From JBHJOF01 sp050330055 (GTDB lineage: Bacteria; Pseudomonadota; Alphaproteobacteria; Kiloniellales; JAKSDN01), in the NCBI GenBank assembly GCA_050330055.1, contig JBHJOF010000156.1, positions 1 through 12,661 of the forward strand: 12,661 nucleotides of DNA, read 5' to 3'. Numbering within the stretch: position 1 is the first letter of the stretch; every line of letters begins with the position of its first letter. The notes beneath the pieces were generated by a model. The model did not search any database. It was not told the DNA's origin and saw nothing but the letters and a program-made list of their open reading frames with translations. The position numbers and the translations under genes are program-made. This document shows, in pieces, positions 1-6,011 of the stretch.

Positions 1-3
1 GCC

Positions 4-1152
4 ATGAGCAGGCTCGGCGCCACGCCGTCCAGGCTGGCCCGGCCCGACCTGGCCGGGGCGCGCCGCGTCGTGGTCAAGATCGGCTCGGCGCTGCTGGTCG
101 AGCAGGCCAGCGGCACGATCCACCGCACCTGGCTCAATGCCCTGGCCGACGACCTGGCCGCGCTCAAGGTGCGCGGCGCCGAGGTCATCGTGGTCTCCTC
201 CGGGGCGATCGCGGTCGGGCGACGGCACCTCGGCCTGACCCGCGGCACGATCCGCCTGGAAGAGAGCCAGGCCGCCGCCGCGACCGGCCAGATCCGCCTG
301 GCGCACGCCTATCAGGAAGCGCTGGCGCGGCACGACATCACCGTGGCGCAGGTGCTCCTGACACTGGGCGACACCGAGCAGCGCCGGCGTCACCTCAACG
401 CGCGCAGCACGCTCACCACCCTGCTGCGGCTCGGCGCCCTGCCGGTGATCAACGAGAACGACACGGTGGCCACGGCCGAGATACGCTTCGGCGACAACGA
501 CCGCCTGGCGGCGCGCGTGGCGGCCATGATGAACGCCGACGCGCTGGTTCTGCTGTCCGACATCGACGGGCTCTACAGCAGCGATCCGCGACGCGACGCC
601 GAGGCCCGCTTCATCGCCGAGGTGCCGGCGCTGACGCCCGAGATCGAGGCCATGGCCGGCAAGGCGCCACCCGGCTACTCCTCGGGCGGCATGGTGACCA
701 AGCTGGCCGCCGCGCGCATCGCCGTGCAGGCCGGCTGCCACATGGCGATCGCCGACGGCCGGGTGATGAACCCGCTGGCCGCCGTCGCTGAGGGCGGGCG
801 CTGCACCTGGTTTCTGGCCGAGGTCGAGCCGCGCACGGCGCGCAAGCGCTACATAGCCGGCAGCCTGAGCCCGACCGGCCGCATCGTCGTCGATGCCGGC
901 GCGGTGGGCGCGCTTAAGCGCGGCAAGAGCCTGCTGCCGGCCGGCGTGGTGCGGGTCGAGGGCAGCTTCGAGCGCGGCGACGCGGTGGTCGTCGCCGATC
1001 CTTCCGGGGTTGAGGTGGCGCGCGGCCTGGTCGCCTATTCGGCCGAGGACGCGCGCCGTATCCAGGGCCACAAGAGCGGTGAAATCGAAGCGCTTCTCGG
1101 CTACCGTGGGCGCGAGGAGATGATCCACCGCGACGACCTGGTACTCACTTGA
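4..1152 (+). CDS. proB: Glutamate 5-kinase
   Basis: Catalyses the ATP-dependent phosphorylation of L-glutamate to glutamyl-5-phosphate, the first, normally proline-inhibited, step of proline synthesis in the cytoplasm. The 382-residue protein has the amino-acid-kinase fold at the N-terminus: VVVKIGSALLV at about residues 22-32, SSGAI at 65-69, INENDTV at 149-155, then a DNDRLAARVA stretch and LLSDIDGLY. A C-terminal PUA domain runs from about residue 290 to the end, so this is the full-length ProB architecture rather than the short kinase-only form. The ATG lies four bases into the window, so its ribosome binding site is out of view; the family motif starts about 20 residues in, which fits this start. 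In Alphaproteobacteria the upstream neighbour is usually obgE, which cannot be checked here. proA follows after a 216-bp gap occupied by a repeat. Confidence 0.96.
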   Translation: MSRLGATPSRLARPDLAGARRVVVKIGSALLVEQASGTIHRTWLNALADDLAALKVRGAEVIVVSSGAIAVGRRHLGLTRGTIRLEESQAAAATGQIRLAHAYQEALARHDITVAQVLLTLGDTEQRRRHLNARSTLTTLLRLGALPVINENDTVATAEIRFGDNDRLAARVAAMMNADALVLLSDIDGLYSSDPRRDAEARFIAEVPALTPEIEAMAGKAPPGYSSGGMVTKLAAARIAVQAGCHMAIADGRVMNPLAAVAEGGRCTWFLAEVEPRTARKRYIAGSLSPTGRIVVDAGAVGALKRGKSLLPAGVVRVEGSFERGDAVVVADPSGVEVARGLVAYSAEDARRIQGHKSGEIEALLGYRGREEMIHRDDLVLT

Positions 1153-1181
1153 GGGAATTTGAGGGTAACGATGAACAAACT

Positions 1182-1329
1182 CCCCATCACCCTCCCAAGC
1201 GCCCTTCGGCCGCTTGGGCCCCTCCCTCTCCCCCGGTGGGGCGAGGGGTTGCAAGCGCGCGGCTCTGCTTCCCTCGCCCCTTGGGGGAGAGGGAGGGGCC
1301 CATCGCGTCAGCGATGGGAGGGTGAGGGG
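1182..1329. repeat. Large cloverleaf-like palindromic repeat between proB and proA
   Basis: A nested inverted repeat fills most of the proB-proA gap. Outer arms 1182-1196 and 1316-1329 pair with a single bulged A at 1186. Inside are a left hairpin (AAGCG 1197-1201 with CGCTT 1211-1215), a perfect 19-bp central stem (1216-1234 with 1283-1301), a perfect 10-bp inner stem (GGGGCGAGGG 1238-1247 with CCCTCGCCCC 1271-1280), and a right hairpin (ATCGC 1302-1306, loop GTCA, GCGAT 1311-1315). Together they form a four-way junction. Each side hairpin can also extend to 8 bp by taking CCC/GGG from neighbouring stems. The shape and CCCTCTCCCC-type wording resemble dispersed intergenic palindromes (REP/MITE-like) known in many proteobacterial genomes; that it is dispersed here is inference. 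No transposase and no U-tract are present. Confidence 0.85.
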
Positions 1330-1368
1330 TAAAACGGCACCGATGGTTTCGCGGGAAAGGAGCGGGCG

Positions 1369-2655
1369 ATGAGCGCCGAGGGCGCCGTGCTGCTGAAGGA
1401 CGACCTGACCCAGGCCATGCAGGCGCTCGGCCGTGCGGCGCGCGCGGCGGCGCACGTGCTGGGCCTGGCCGAGCCGGAGACCAAGGCCGAGGCCCTGCGG
1501 GCGGCGGCCGCGGCAATCCGCGCCCGCCAGGCGGCGATCCTGGCCGCCAACGCGCGCGACATGGAGGGCGGACGGGCCAAGGGCCTGAGCGCCGCCCTGC
1601 TCGACCGCCTGCTGCTCAACCCCGAGCGGGTCGAGGCCATGGCCAGGGGCCTGGAGGAGATCGCCGCCTTCCCCGATCCGATCGGCAAGGTCTTGGAGGT
1701 GCGCCAGCGTCCCAACGGCCTGGTGATCGAGAAGATCAGCGTGCCGCTCGGCGTCATCGGCATCATCTACGAGAGCCGGCCCAACGTGACCGCCGACGCC
1801 GGCGGGCTCTGCCTCAAGGCCGGCAATGCCGCCATCCTGCGCGGCGGCTCGGAGAGCTTCCATTCCTCTGGCGCGATCCTCGAGTGCCTGCAGGAAGGCC
1901 TGCGCGCTGCCGGCCTGCCGGAGGCTGCGATCCAGCGCGTGCCGACGACCGACCGCGCTGCCGTCGGCATCCTGCTCACCATGCACGACTGCGTGGACGT
2001 GATCGTGCCGCGCGGCGGCCGCGGCCTGATCGAGCGGGTCATGAACGAGAGCCGGATTGCCGTCATGGCGCACCTGGACGGCCTCTGCCACACCTACGTC
2101 GACCGCGCCGCCGATCTCGCCATGGCGCGCGCCATCGTGCTCAACGCCAAGATGCGGCGCACCGGCATCTGCGGCGCCACCGAGACGCTGCTGCTCGACC
2201 GCGCGGTCGCGGCGACGCACCTGAAGCCGATCCTGGGCGACCTGATCGCCGCCGGCTGCGAGCTGCGCGGCGACGCCGAGGTGCGGGCCGCCGAGCCGCG
2301 CGCCAAGCCCGCGACCGACAAGGACTGGGACACCGAGTACCTGGCGCCGATCATCGCCGTGAAGCTGGTCGACGGCGTCGACGCGGCGATCGCGCATATC
2401 AACCGTCACGGCTCGCACCACACCGAGGCCATCGTCACCGACGACAAGGCCACGGCCGAGCGCTTCATGAGCCACGTCGACGCCGGCATCGTCATGCACA
2501 ACACCTCGACCCAGTACGCCGACGGCGGCGAGTTCGGCATGGGCGCCGAGATCGGTATCTCGACCGGCAAGCTGCACGCCCGCGGCCCGGTCGGCGCCGA
2601 GCAGCTCACCAGCACCAAGTACGTGGTCCGCGGCGCGGGCCAGGTCCGTCCTTGA
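1369..2655 (+). CDS. proA: Gamma-glutamyl phosphate reductase (glutamate-5-semialdehyde dehydrogenase)
   Basis: NADPH-dependent reduction of glutamyl-5-phosphate to glutamate-5-semialdehyde, the second step of proline synthesis; ProA is expected to take the labile product of ProB directly. The 428 residues match the usual family length and aldehyde-dehydrogenase-superfamily fold. Visible motifs are PLGVIGIIYESRPNV near residue 127, the glycine-rich LKAGNAAILRGGSES segment, the catalytic cysteine at residue 268 in RRTGICGATETLL, GSHHTEAIVT, and the C-terminal FGMGAEIGISTGKLHARGP block. The ATG at 1369 is preceded by AAAGGAG (1356-1362) with a 6-nt spacer, a better ribosome binding site than most in this window. 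That fits independent re-initiation after the repeat that separates it from proB. Codon use is like its neighbours. Confidence 0.97.
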   Translation: MSAEGAVLLKDDLTQAMQALGRAARAAAHVLGLAEPETKAEALRAAAAAIRARQAAILAANARDMEGGRAKGLSAALLDRLLLNPERVEAMARGLEEIAAFPDPIGKVLEVRQRPNGLVIEKISVPLGVIGIIYESRPNVTADAGGLCLKAGNAAILRGGSESFHSSGAILECLQEGLRAAGLPEAAIQRVPTTDRAAVGILLTMHDCVDVIVPRGGRGLIERVMNESRIAVMAHLDGLCHTYVDRAADLAMARAIVLNAKMRRTGICGATETLLLDRAVAATHLKPILGDLIAAGCELRGDAEVRAAEPRAKPATDKDWDTEYLAPIIAVKLVDGVDAAIAHINRHGSHHTEAIVTDDKATAERFMSHVDAGIVMHNTSTQYADGGEFGMGAEIGISTGKLHARGPVGAEQLTSTKYVVRGAGQVRP

Positions 2656-2662
2656 GGCTGCC

Positions 2663-3334
2663 CTGACCGACGACGGCCCGGCTCCGCTCGCCACCCCCGC
2701 CCGCCTGGCCCGGTCGCTGGGCGGCACCCTGCCGCCGCCGGGGGCGCGGATCGGGCTTCTGGGCGGCTCCTTCAATCCGGCCCACGAGGGGCACCGTCAT
2801 ATCAGCCTGGAGGCCTTGCGCCGCCTCGGTCTCGATGAGGTCTGGTGGCTGGTCTCGCCGCAGAACCCGCTGAAGGGGGCCGAGGACATGGCACCGCAGA
2901 AGGCGCGGATCGCGGGTGCGCAGGCCCTGGCCCGGCACCCGCGCGTCCGGGTGACCGGCCTGGAGGCGCTGCTCGGCACGCGTTACACGGCCGACAGCCT
3001 GACCGCGCTGACCAGTCGTTTTCCGCGGGTTCGCTTCGTCTGGCTCATGGGGGCGGACAATCTTTACCAAATATCTGCCTGGCAGGACTGGCCATCTATC
3101 TTTAACACCGTTGTCATTGCGGTTTTCGATCGGCCCTCCTATTCTTTAGGGGCAGGCAATGCCAAGGCTGCCCGGCGCTTCGCGCGGCACCGTGTCGCCG
3201 AGAGCCGGGCCAGGACCCTGGCGAGCCTGGCGCCGCCGGCCTGGACGTTCATACACAATCGTCTCATCGCCCAGTCGGCGACGCGGATCAGGGCCCAGAG
3301 CCGCACGAGGCGGCGGGGCCGGGAGGCAGTGTAA
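2663..3334 (+). CDS. nadD: Nicotinate-nucleotide adenylyltransferase, apparent CTG start
   Basis: Transfers AMP from ATP to nicotinate mononucleotide to make deamido-NAD in NAD synthesis. The nucleotidyltransferase signature GGSFNPAHEGH is at residues 34-44 counted from CTG 2663, followed by WWLVSPQNPLKG, WLMGADNL and, near the C-terminus, SATRIRA (the ISSTxIR-type motif). The frame is open from inside proA, but it has no ATG, GTG or TTG before TTG 2816, and that TTG would remove the first 51 residues including the active-site motif. CTG 2663 sits 7 nt after the proA stop, has GAGG (2654-2657) with a 5-nt spacer, and gives a plausible N-terminus (L/M-TDDGPAPLATP) and a 223-residue protein of normal length. 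The start is therefore inferred; the product is not in doubt. Around 3057-3160 synonymous codon use becomes strikingly AT-rich. Confidence 0.88.
   Translation: MTDDGPAPLATPARLARSLGGTLPPPGARIGLLGGSFNPAHEGHRHISLEALRRLGLDEVWWLVSPQNPLKGAEDMAPQKARIAGAQALARHPRVRVTGLEALLGTRYTADSLTALTSRFPRVRFVWLMGADNLYQISAWQDWPSIFNTVVIAVFDRPSYSLGAGNAKAARRFARHRVAESRARTLASLAPPAWTFIHNRLIAQSATRIRAQSRTRRRGREAV
3117..3145 (+). promoter_or_regulatory. Weak internal promoter candidate inside nadD
   Basis: TTGCGG (3117-3122) and TATTCT (3140-3145) are separated by exactly 17 nt, inside an AT-rich patch of nadD. The match to the sigma-70 consensus is only 3/6 and 4/6. It could supply rsfS and rlmH separately from proBA. This is a suggestion from spacing and composition only. 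Confidence 0.2.
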
Positions 3335-3352
3335 CCGAGGCATGGCGTTCGT

Positions 3353-3371
3353 AAGGAGAAGGTAAGCCATA
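3353..3371 (+). promoter_or_regulatory. Strong Shine-Dalgarno sequence without a canonical start, upstream of rsfS
   Basis: AAGGAGAAGG (3353-3362) is the best ribosome-binding-like sequence in this part of the window, yet no ATG, GTG or TTG lies 5-12 nt downstream. The in-frame codon for rsfS at that distance is ATA at 3369, which would extend RsfS by 18 residues. The same purine run also forms the AGG-AGA-AGG codons of a possible 7-codon leader (ATG 3342, TAA 3363-3365), which has a GAGG only 1 nt upstream. Whether it serves rsfS, a leader or nothing is open. Confidence 0.4.
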
Positions 3372-3422
3372 TTACGCAACGACGGGGCCCCTGACAGCAG
3401 GACCTTCGGGGCCGGTCACGAG

Positions 3423-3791
3423 GTGCCAGAGCTGGCGGACGGCCGGCGGCTGGTCGACCTCATCAAAGCCTCGCTCGAGGACGACAAGGCCGAAGACATT
3501 GTCGTGGTCGAGCTCTTCGGAAAATCCAGCATCGCGGACTTCATGGTGATCGCCAGCGGGCGCTCGCAGCGCCAGGTCGGCGCCATGGCCGAGCACCTGC
3601 AGCAGAAGCTGAAGCCGCACGTGCCGAACGGTGTGTCGGTCGAGGGCGCCCAGCGTTGCGACTGGGTCCTCATCGACGGTGGCGACGTCATCGTCCACCT
3701 GTTCCGTCCCGAGGTGCGGGCGTTCTACAATCTCGAGAAGATGTGGGCGCCCGAGCTGCTGGAGACGAGGCGCCCCGCAGTCACCGCCTGA
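3423..3791 (+). CDS. rsfS: Ribosomal silencing factor RsfS
   Basis: Binds the large-subunit protein uL14 and blocks subunit joining, lowering translation under starvation (established for the RsfS/DUF143 family). The 122-residue product contains the family core DDKAEDIVVVELFGKSSIADFMVIASGRSQRQ at about residues 20-51 and, near the end, GDVIVHLFRPEVRAFYNLEKMWA. GTG at 3423 is the only canonical start in this frame after the in-frame TAA at 3363-3365 that leaves the core intact, and it places the core at the usual distance from the N-terminus. Its own ribosome binding site is poor (GAG directly adjacent). A better Shine-Dalgarno sequence at 3353-3362 faces an in-frame ATA at 3369, so the true start may be 18 codons upstream. 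Neighbours nadD and rlmH are its usual partners in bacterial genomes. Confidence 0.93.
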   Translation: MPELADGRRLVDLIKASLEDDKAEDIVVVELFGKSSIADFMVIASGRSQRQVGAMAEHLQQKLKPHVPNGVSVEGAQRCDWVLIDGGDVIVHLFRPEVRAFYNLEKMWAPELLETRRPAVTA

Positions 3792-3823
3792 CCCGCCCCC
3801 CCGGATCGACGGGTAGCGGGTCA
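3789..3823 (+). other. Stop-codon hairpin between rsfS and rlmH
   Basis: TGACCCGC (3789-3796, including the rsfS stop) pairs perfectly with GCGGGTCA (3816-3823). A second stem CCCG (3800-3803) / CGGG (3810-3813) lies inside, with a GATCGA loop. There is no U-tract, so a classical intrinsic terminator is unlikely. The rlmH start lies 10 nt beyond the 3' arm, so the structure borders the rlmH ribosome binding site (AGGGTCGG-like, 3823-3830) and could limit its use. Confidence 0.5.
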
Positions 3824-3833
3824 GGGTCGGGAC

Positions 3834-4304
3834 ATGCGGATCACCATTGCCGCCGTCGGCCGCGCCAAGGCGGGGCCGGCGCGCGATCTCTACGACTTCT
3901 ACGCCGCGCGCCTCTCGGAGCGACAGCTCGGCGCGCTCACGCTGAAAGAGGTGGAAGCCCGCGGCCACCTCCCGCCCGAGGAGCTCAAGGCGCGCGAGGC
4001 CGAGCTGCTGCTGGGCGCGCTGCCGGCCAGCGCCCGCCTGATCGCCCTCGACGAACGCGGCCGCTCGCTCGACAGCGCCGGCTTCGCCGCCCTGATCGGC
4101 GGCTACCGCGACCAGGGCCTGCAGGAACTGGCCTTCGCCATCGGCGGCGCCGAGGGCCTCGGCCAGGCGGTGACGGAGCGGGCCGAGCTCCTGCTGTCGC
4201 TCGGCGCCCTGACCTGGCCGCATCTCTTGGTGCGCGGCCTCCTGGCCGAGCAGCTCTACCGGGCCCAGTGCATCCTGACCGGTCACCCCTACCACCGGGC
4301 CTGA
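3834..4304 (+). CDS. rlmH: 23S rRNA pseudouridine(1915) N3-methyltransferase RlmH
   Basis: SPOUT-family methyltransferase that uses S-adenosylmethionine to methylate pseudouridine 1915 in helix 69 of 23S rRNA on assembled 70S ribosomes. The 156-residue length is the family norm. Visible are the N-terminal MRITIAAVGRAK, the LIALDERGRSLDSAGFA segment, the AdoMet-binding FAIGGAEGLG at residues 101-110, and the C-terminal knot region WPHLLVRGLLAEQLYRAQ ending in the hallmark ILTGHPYHR. The proline-histidine pair is kept, though the usual LPHQLVR reads WPHLLVR here. The ATG at 3834 has only a weak AGGGTCGG-like ribosome binding site next to a hairpin. rsfS-rlmH adjacency is widespread and links two functions acting on the ribosome. 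Confidence 0.96.
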   Translation: MRITIAAVGRAKAGPARDLYDFYAARLSERQLGALTLKEVEARGHLPPEELKAREAELLLGALPASARLIALDERGRSLDSAGFAALIGGYRDQGLQELAFAIGGAEGLGQAVTERAELLLSLGALTWPHLLVRGLLAEQLYRAQCILTGHPYHRA

Positions 4305-4322
4305 AGGCCATGTTTACCAGGC

Positions 4323-4337
4323 TTAACGTTATCTTAA
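4323..4337. promoter_or_regulatory. CtrA-type box (TTAA-N7-TTAA) upstream of gpmI
   Basis: TTAA at 4323-4326 and TTAA at 4334-4337 are separated by exactly seven bases (CGTTATC), a full match to the core of the CtrA response-regulator consensus TTAA-N7-TTAA(C). The first half is followed by C; the second by G. It lies in the 85-bp AT-richer gap between rlmH and gpmI, 52 bp before the gpmI ATG. Two GANTC sites (4396-4400, 4408-4412), the target of the CcrM methyltransferase in Alphaproteobacteria, follow just inside gpmI. Binding by CtrA is inferred from the motif only. Confidence 0.4.
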
Positions 4338-4377
4338 GGGCTCCGGCAAAAGCCTGTCGCAACCTCAGTGAAGGGCC

Positions 4378-4389
4378 TATATAGGGGCC
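4378..4389 (+). promoter_or_regulatory. TATATA -10-like element placed for a leaderless gpmI transcript
   Basis: TATATA (4378-4383) lies inside the perfect palindrome CCTATATAGG (4376-4385). If it is a -10 hexamer, the expected start of transcription is 4390, which is the A of the gpmI ATG. No convincing -35 is seen 16-18 nt upstream (TGTCGC around 4355). The only Shine-Dalgarno-like sequences before gpmI are badly spaced (AAGGG about 15 nt upstream, AGGGG 2 nt upstream), which is what a leaderless message would show. Confidence 0.35.
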
Positions 4390-6009
4390 ATGCCCGAATC
4401 GACGCCCGACTCCACAAGCCAATCGACCCGGCCGCGCCCCGTCGTGCTCTGCGTCCTGGACGGCTGGGGCCACCGCGAAAGTTGCGAGGCCAACGCCATT
4501 TGTCTCGCCGACACGCCGGTGCTCGACGAGTTCTATGCGACCTGCCCGCACGGCCTGATCGACGCCTCCGAGCACGAGGTCGGCCTGCCGGAAGGTCAGA
4601 TGGGCAACTCCGAGGTCGGCCACATGAACCTCGGCGCCGGCCGGGTGGTGCTGCAGGACCTGCTGCGCATCGACCAGGCGGTGTCGGACGGCTCGCTGAC
4701 GACCATGCCGGCCTTCACCGAATTCGTTGCCAAGCTCAAGAAAAGCGGCGGCACCGCCCATGTCATGGGCCTGCTGTCGCCCGGCGGCGTCCACTCGCAG
4801 CAGCGCCACATGGCGGCGCTGGCCAGCGCGCTTATCGAGGCCGGCGTGCCGGTTGCGGTACATGCCTTCCTGGATGGCCGCGACACGCCGCCGCGCAGCG
4901 CGCTCGACTACATCGCCGCCTTCCGCGAGGAGGCGCCCGAGGTCAGGTTCGCCAGCATCAGCGGCCGCTACTACGCCATGGACCGCGACAAGCGCTGGGA
5001 CCGCGTCGCCCGTGCCTATGCCGTGCTGACCGAAGGCGAAGGGGCCGAGGACGCTAAGGTGGCGGCCGATGCCGAGACCGCGGTGCGAGACAGCTATACC
5101 GCCGACGCCGGCGACGAGTTCGTGGCGCCGACCGCGATCGCCGGCTATCGCGGCATGGCCGACGGCGACGGCGTGCTGATGGCCAACTTCCGCGCCGACC
5201 GGGTACGCGAGATCCTGACCGCACTGCTCGATTCAGAGTTCAAGGAGTTTGCGCGCCGCCGCGTCCTGCGCTTTACCGCCGCGGCCGGCATGGTGCGCTA
5301 CTCCGACGAGCTTGATCGCCTCGTCACTGCCATCTTTCCGCCACAGGACCTTGATCATAGTCTTGGCGAGGTGGTCGCCGAGGCCGGCCTGCGGCAGCTG
5401 CGCATCGCCGAGACCGAGAAGTACGCGCACGTCACCTTCTTCCTCAATGGCGGGCGCGAGGCGGTGTTCGAGGGCGAGGAGCGCATCCTGGTGCCCTCGC
5501 CGAAGGTCGCGACCTATGACCTGCAGCCTGAGATGTCGGCGCCGGAGGTCACCGACCGTCTGGTCGAGGCGATTGACTCCGACCGTTTCGACCTGATCGT
5601 GGTCAACTACGCGAACGGCGACATGGTGGGACACACCGGCAATCTGCAGGCGGCGATCAAGGCGGTCGAGACGGTCGACCACTGCCTCGGTCGCTTGGCC
5701 GATGCGCTCCGCCAGGCCGGTGGCTGCATGATCGTCACCGCCGACCACGGCAACGCCGAGCAGATGACCGACAAGCAGACCGGCCAGGCGCACACCGCGC
5801 ATACCATGAACCGGGTGCCGGCCATCCTGGTCAACGGCCCCGCCCGGGTGCAAGCCCTGGCCGACGGCCGGCTGGCCGACATCGCGCCGACCCTGCTCGC
5901 TCTCATGGGCCTGCCGCCGCCGGCGGCCATGACCGGCCTCAGCCTGCTGCGCGATGCAGCCGACCGTGGGGCCGACCGCCGGCCGGCCCGCGACGCCGCC
6001 GCGGAATAG
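4390..6009 (+). CDS. gpmI: 2,3-bisphosphoglycerate-independent phosphoglycerate mutase
   Basis: Interconverts 3- and 2-phosphoglycerate in glycolysis and gluconeogenesis through a phosphoserine intermediate and two Mn2+ ions. The 539 residues are slightly longer than the usual ~510, with a loose tail after LMGLPPP. Metal and catalytic residues are in place: LDGWGHRE with Asp24, MGNSEVGHMN with the catalytic serine at residue 74, SPGGVHS, FLDGRDTPP, SGRYYAMDRDKRWDR, NFRADRVREI, ETEKYAHVTFF, NYANGDMVGHTG and the C-terminal metal site TADHGNAEQM. The ATG at 4390 has no well-spaced Shine-Dalgarno sequence; a -10-like TATATA ends 7 nt upstream. It probably heads a unit with envC (2-nt gap) and ctpA, so a glycolytic gene may share a promoter with cell-wall genes. 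Confidence 0.97.
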   Translation: MPESTPDSTSQSTRPRPVVLCVLDGWGHRESCEANAICLADTPVLDEFYATCPHGLIDASEHEVGLPEGQMGNSEVGHMNLGAGRVVLQDLLRIDQAVSDGSLTTMPAFTEFVAKLKKSGGTAHVMGLLSPGGVHSQQRHMAALASALIEAGVPVAVHAFLDGRDTPPRSALDYIAAFREEAPEVRFASISGRYYAMDRDKRWDRVARAYAVLTEGEGAEDAKVAADAETAVRDSYTADAGDEFVAPTAIAGYRGMADGDGVLMANFRADRVREILTALLDSEFKEFARRRVLRFTAAAGMVRYSDELDRLVTAIFPPQDLDHSLGEVVAEAGLRQLRIAETEKYAHVTFFLNGGREAVFEGEERILVPSPKVATYDLQPEMSAPEVTDRLVEAIDSDRFDLIVVNYANGDMVGHTGNLQAAIKAVETVDHCLGRLADALRQAGGCMIVTADHGNAEQMTDKQTGQAHTAHTMNRVPAILVNGPARVQALADGRLADIAPTLLALMGLPPPAAMTGLSLLRDAADRGADRRPARDAAAE

Positions 6010-6011
6010 CG

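Noticed and set aside
1182..1329. Intrinsic terminator of proB
   Set aside because: The structure is far larger and more branched than a terminator and has no U-tract; a repeat element is the better description, though it may still slow transcription.
2816..3334. Short nadD starting at TTG 2816
   Set aside because: This start removes the GGSFNPAHEGH nucleotide-binding motif required for activity; the frame upstream is open and conserved.
3372..4295. Minus-strand open frame of 307 codons across rsfS and rlmH
   Set aside because: It spans two well-supported + strand genes and the gap between them, with low-complexity composition and no recognisable motif.
4338..4355. Terminator after rlmH (GGGCT/AGCCT)
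   Set aside because: The stem is five pairs including one G-U and has no following T-run.
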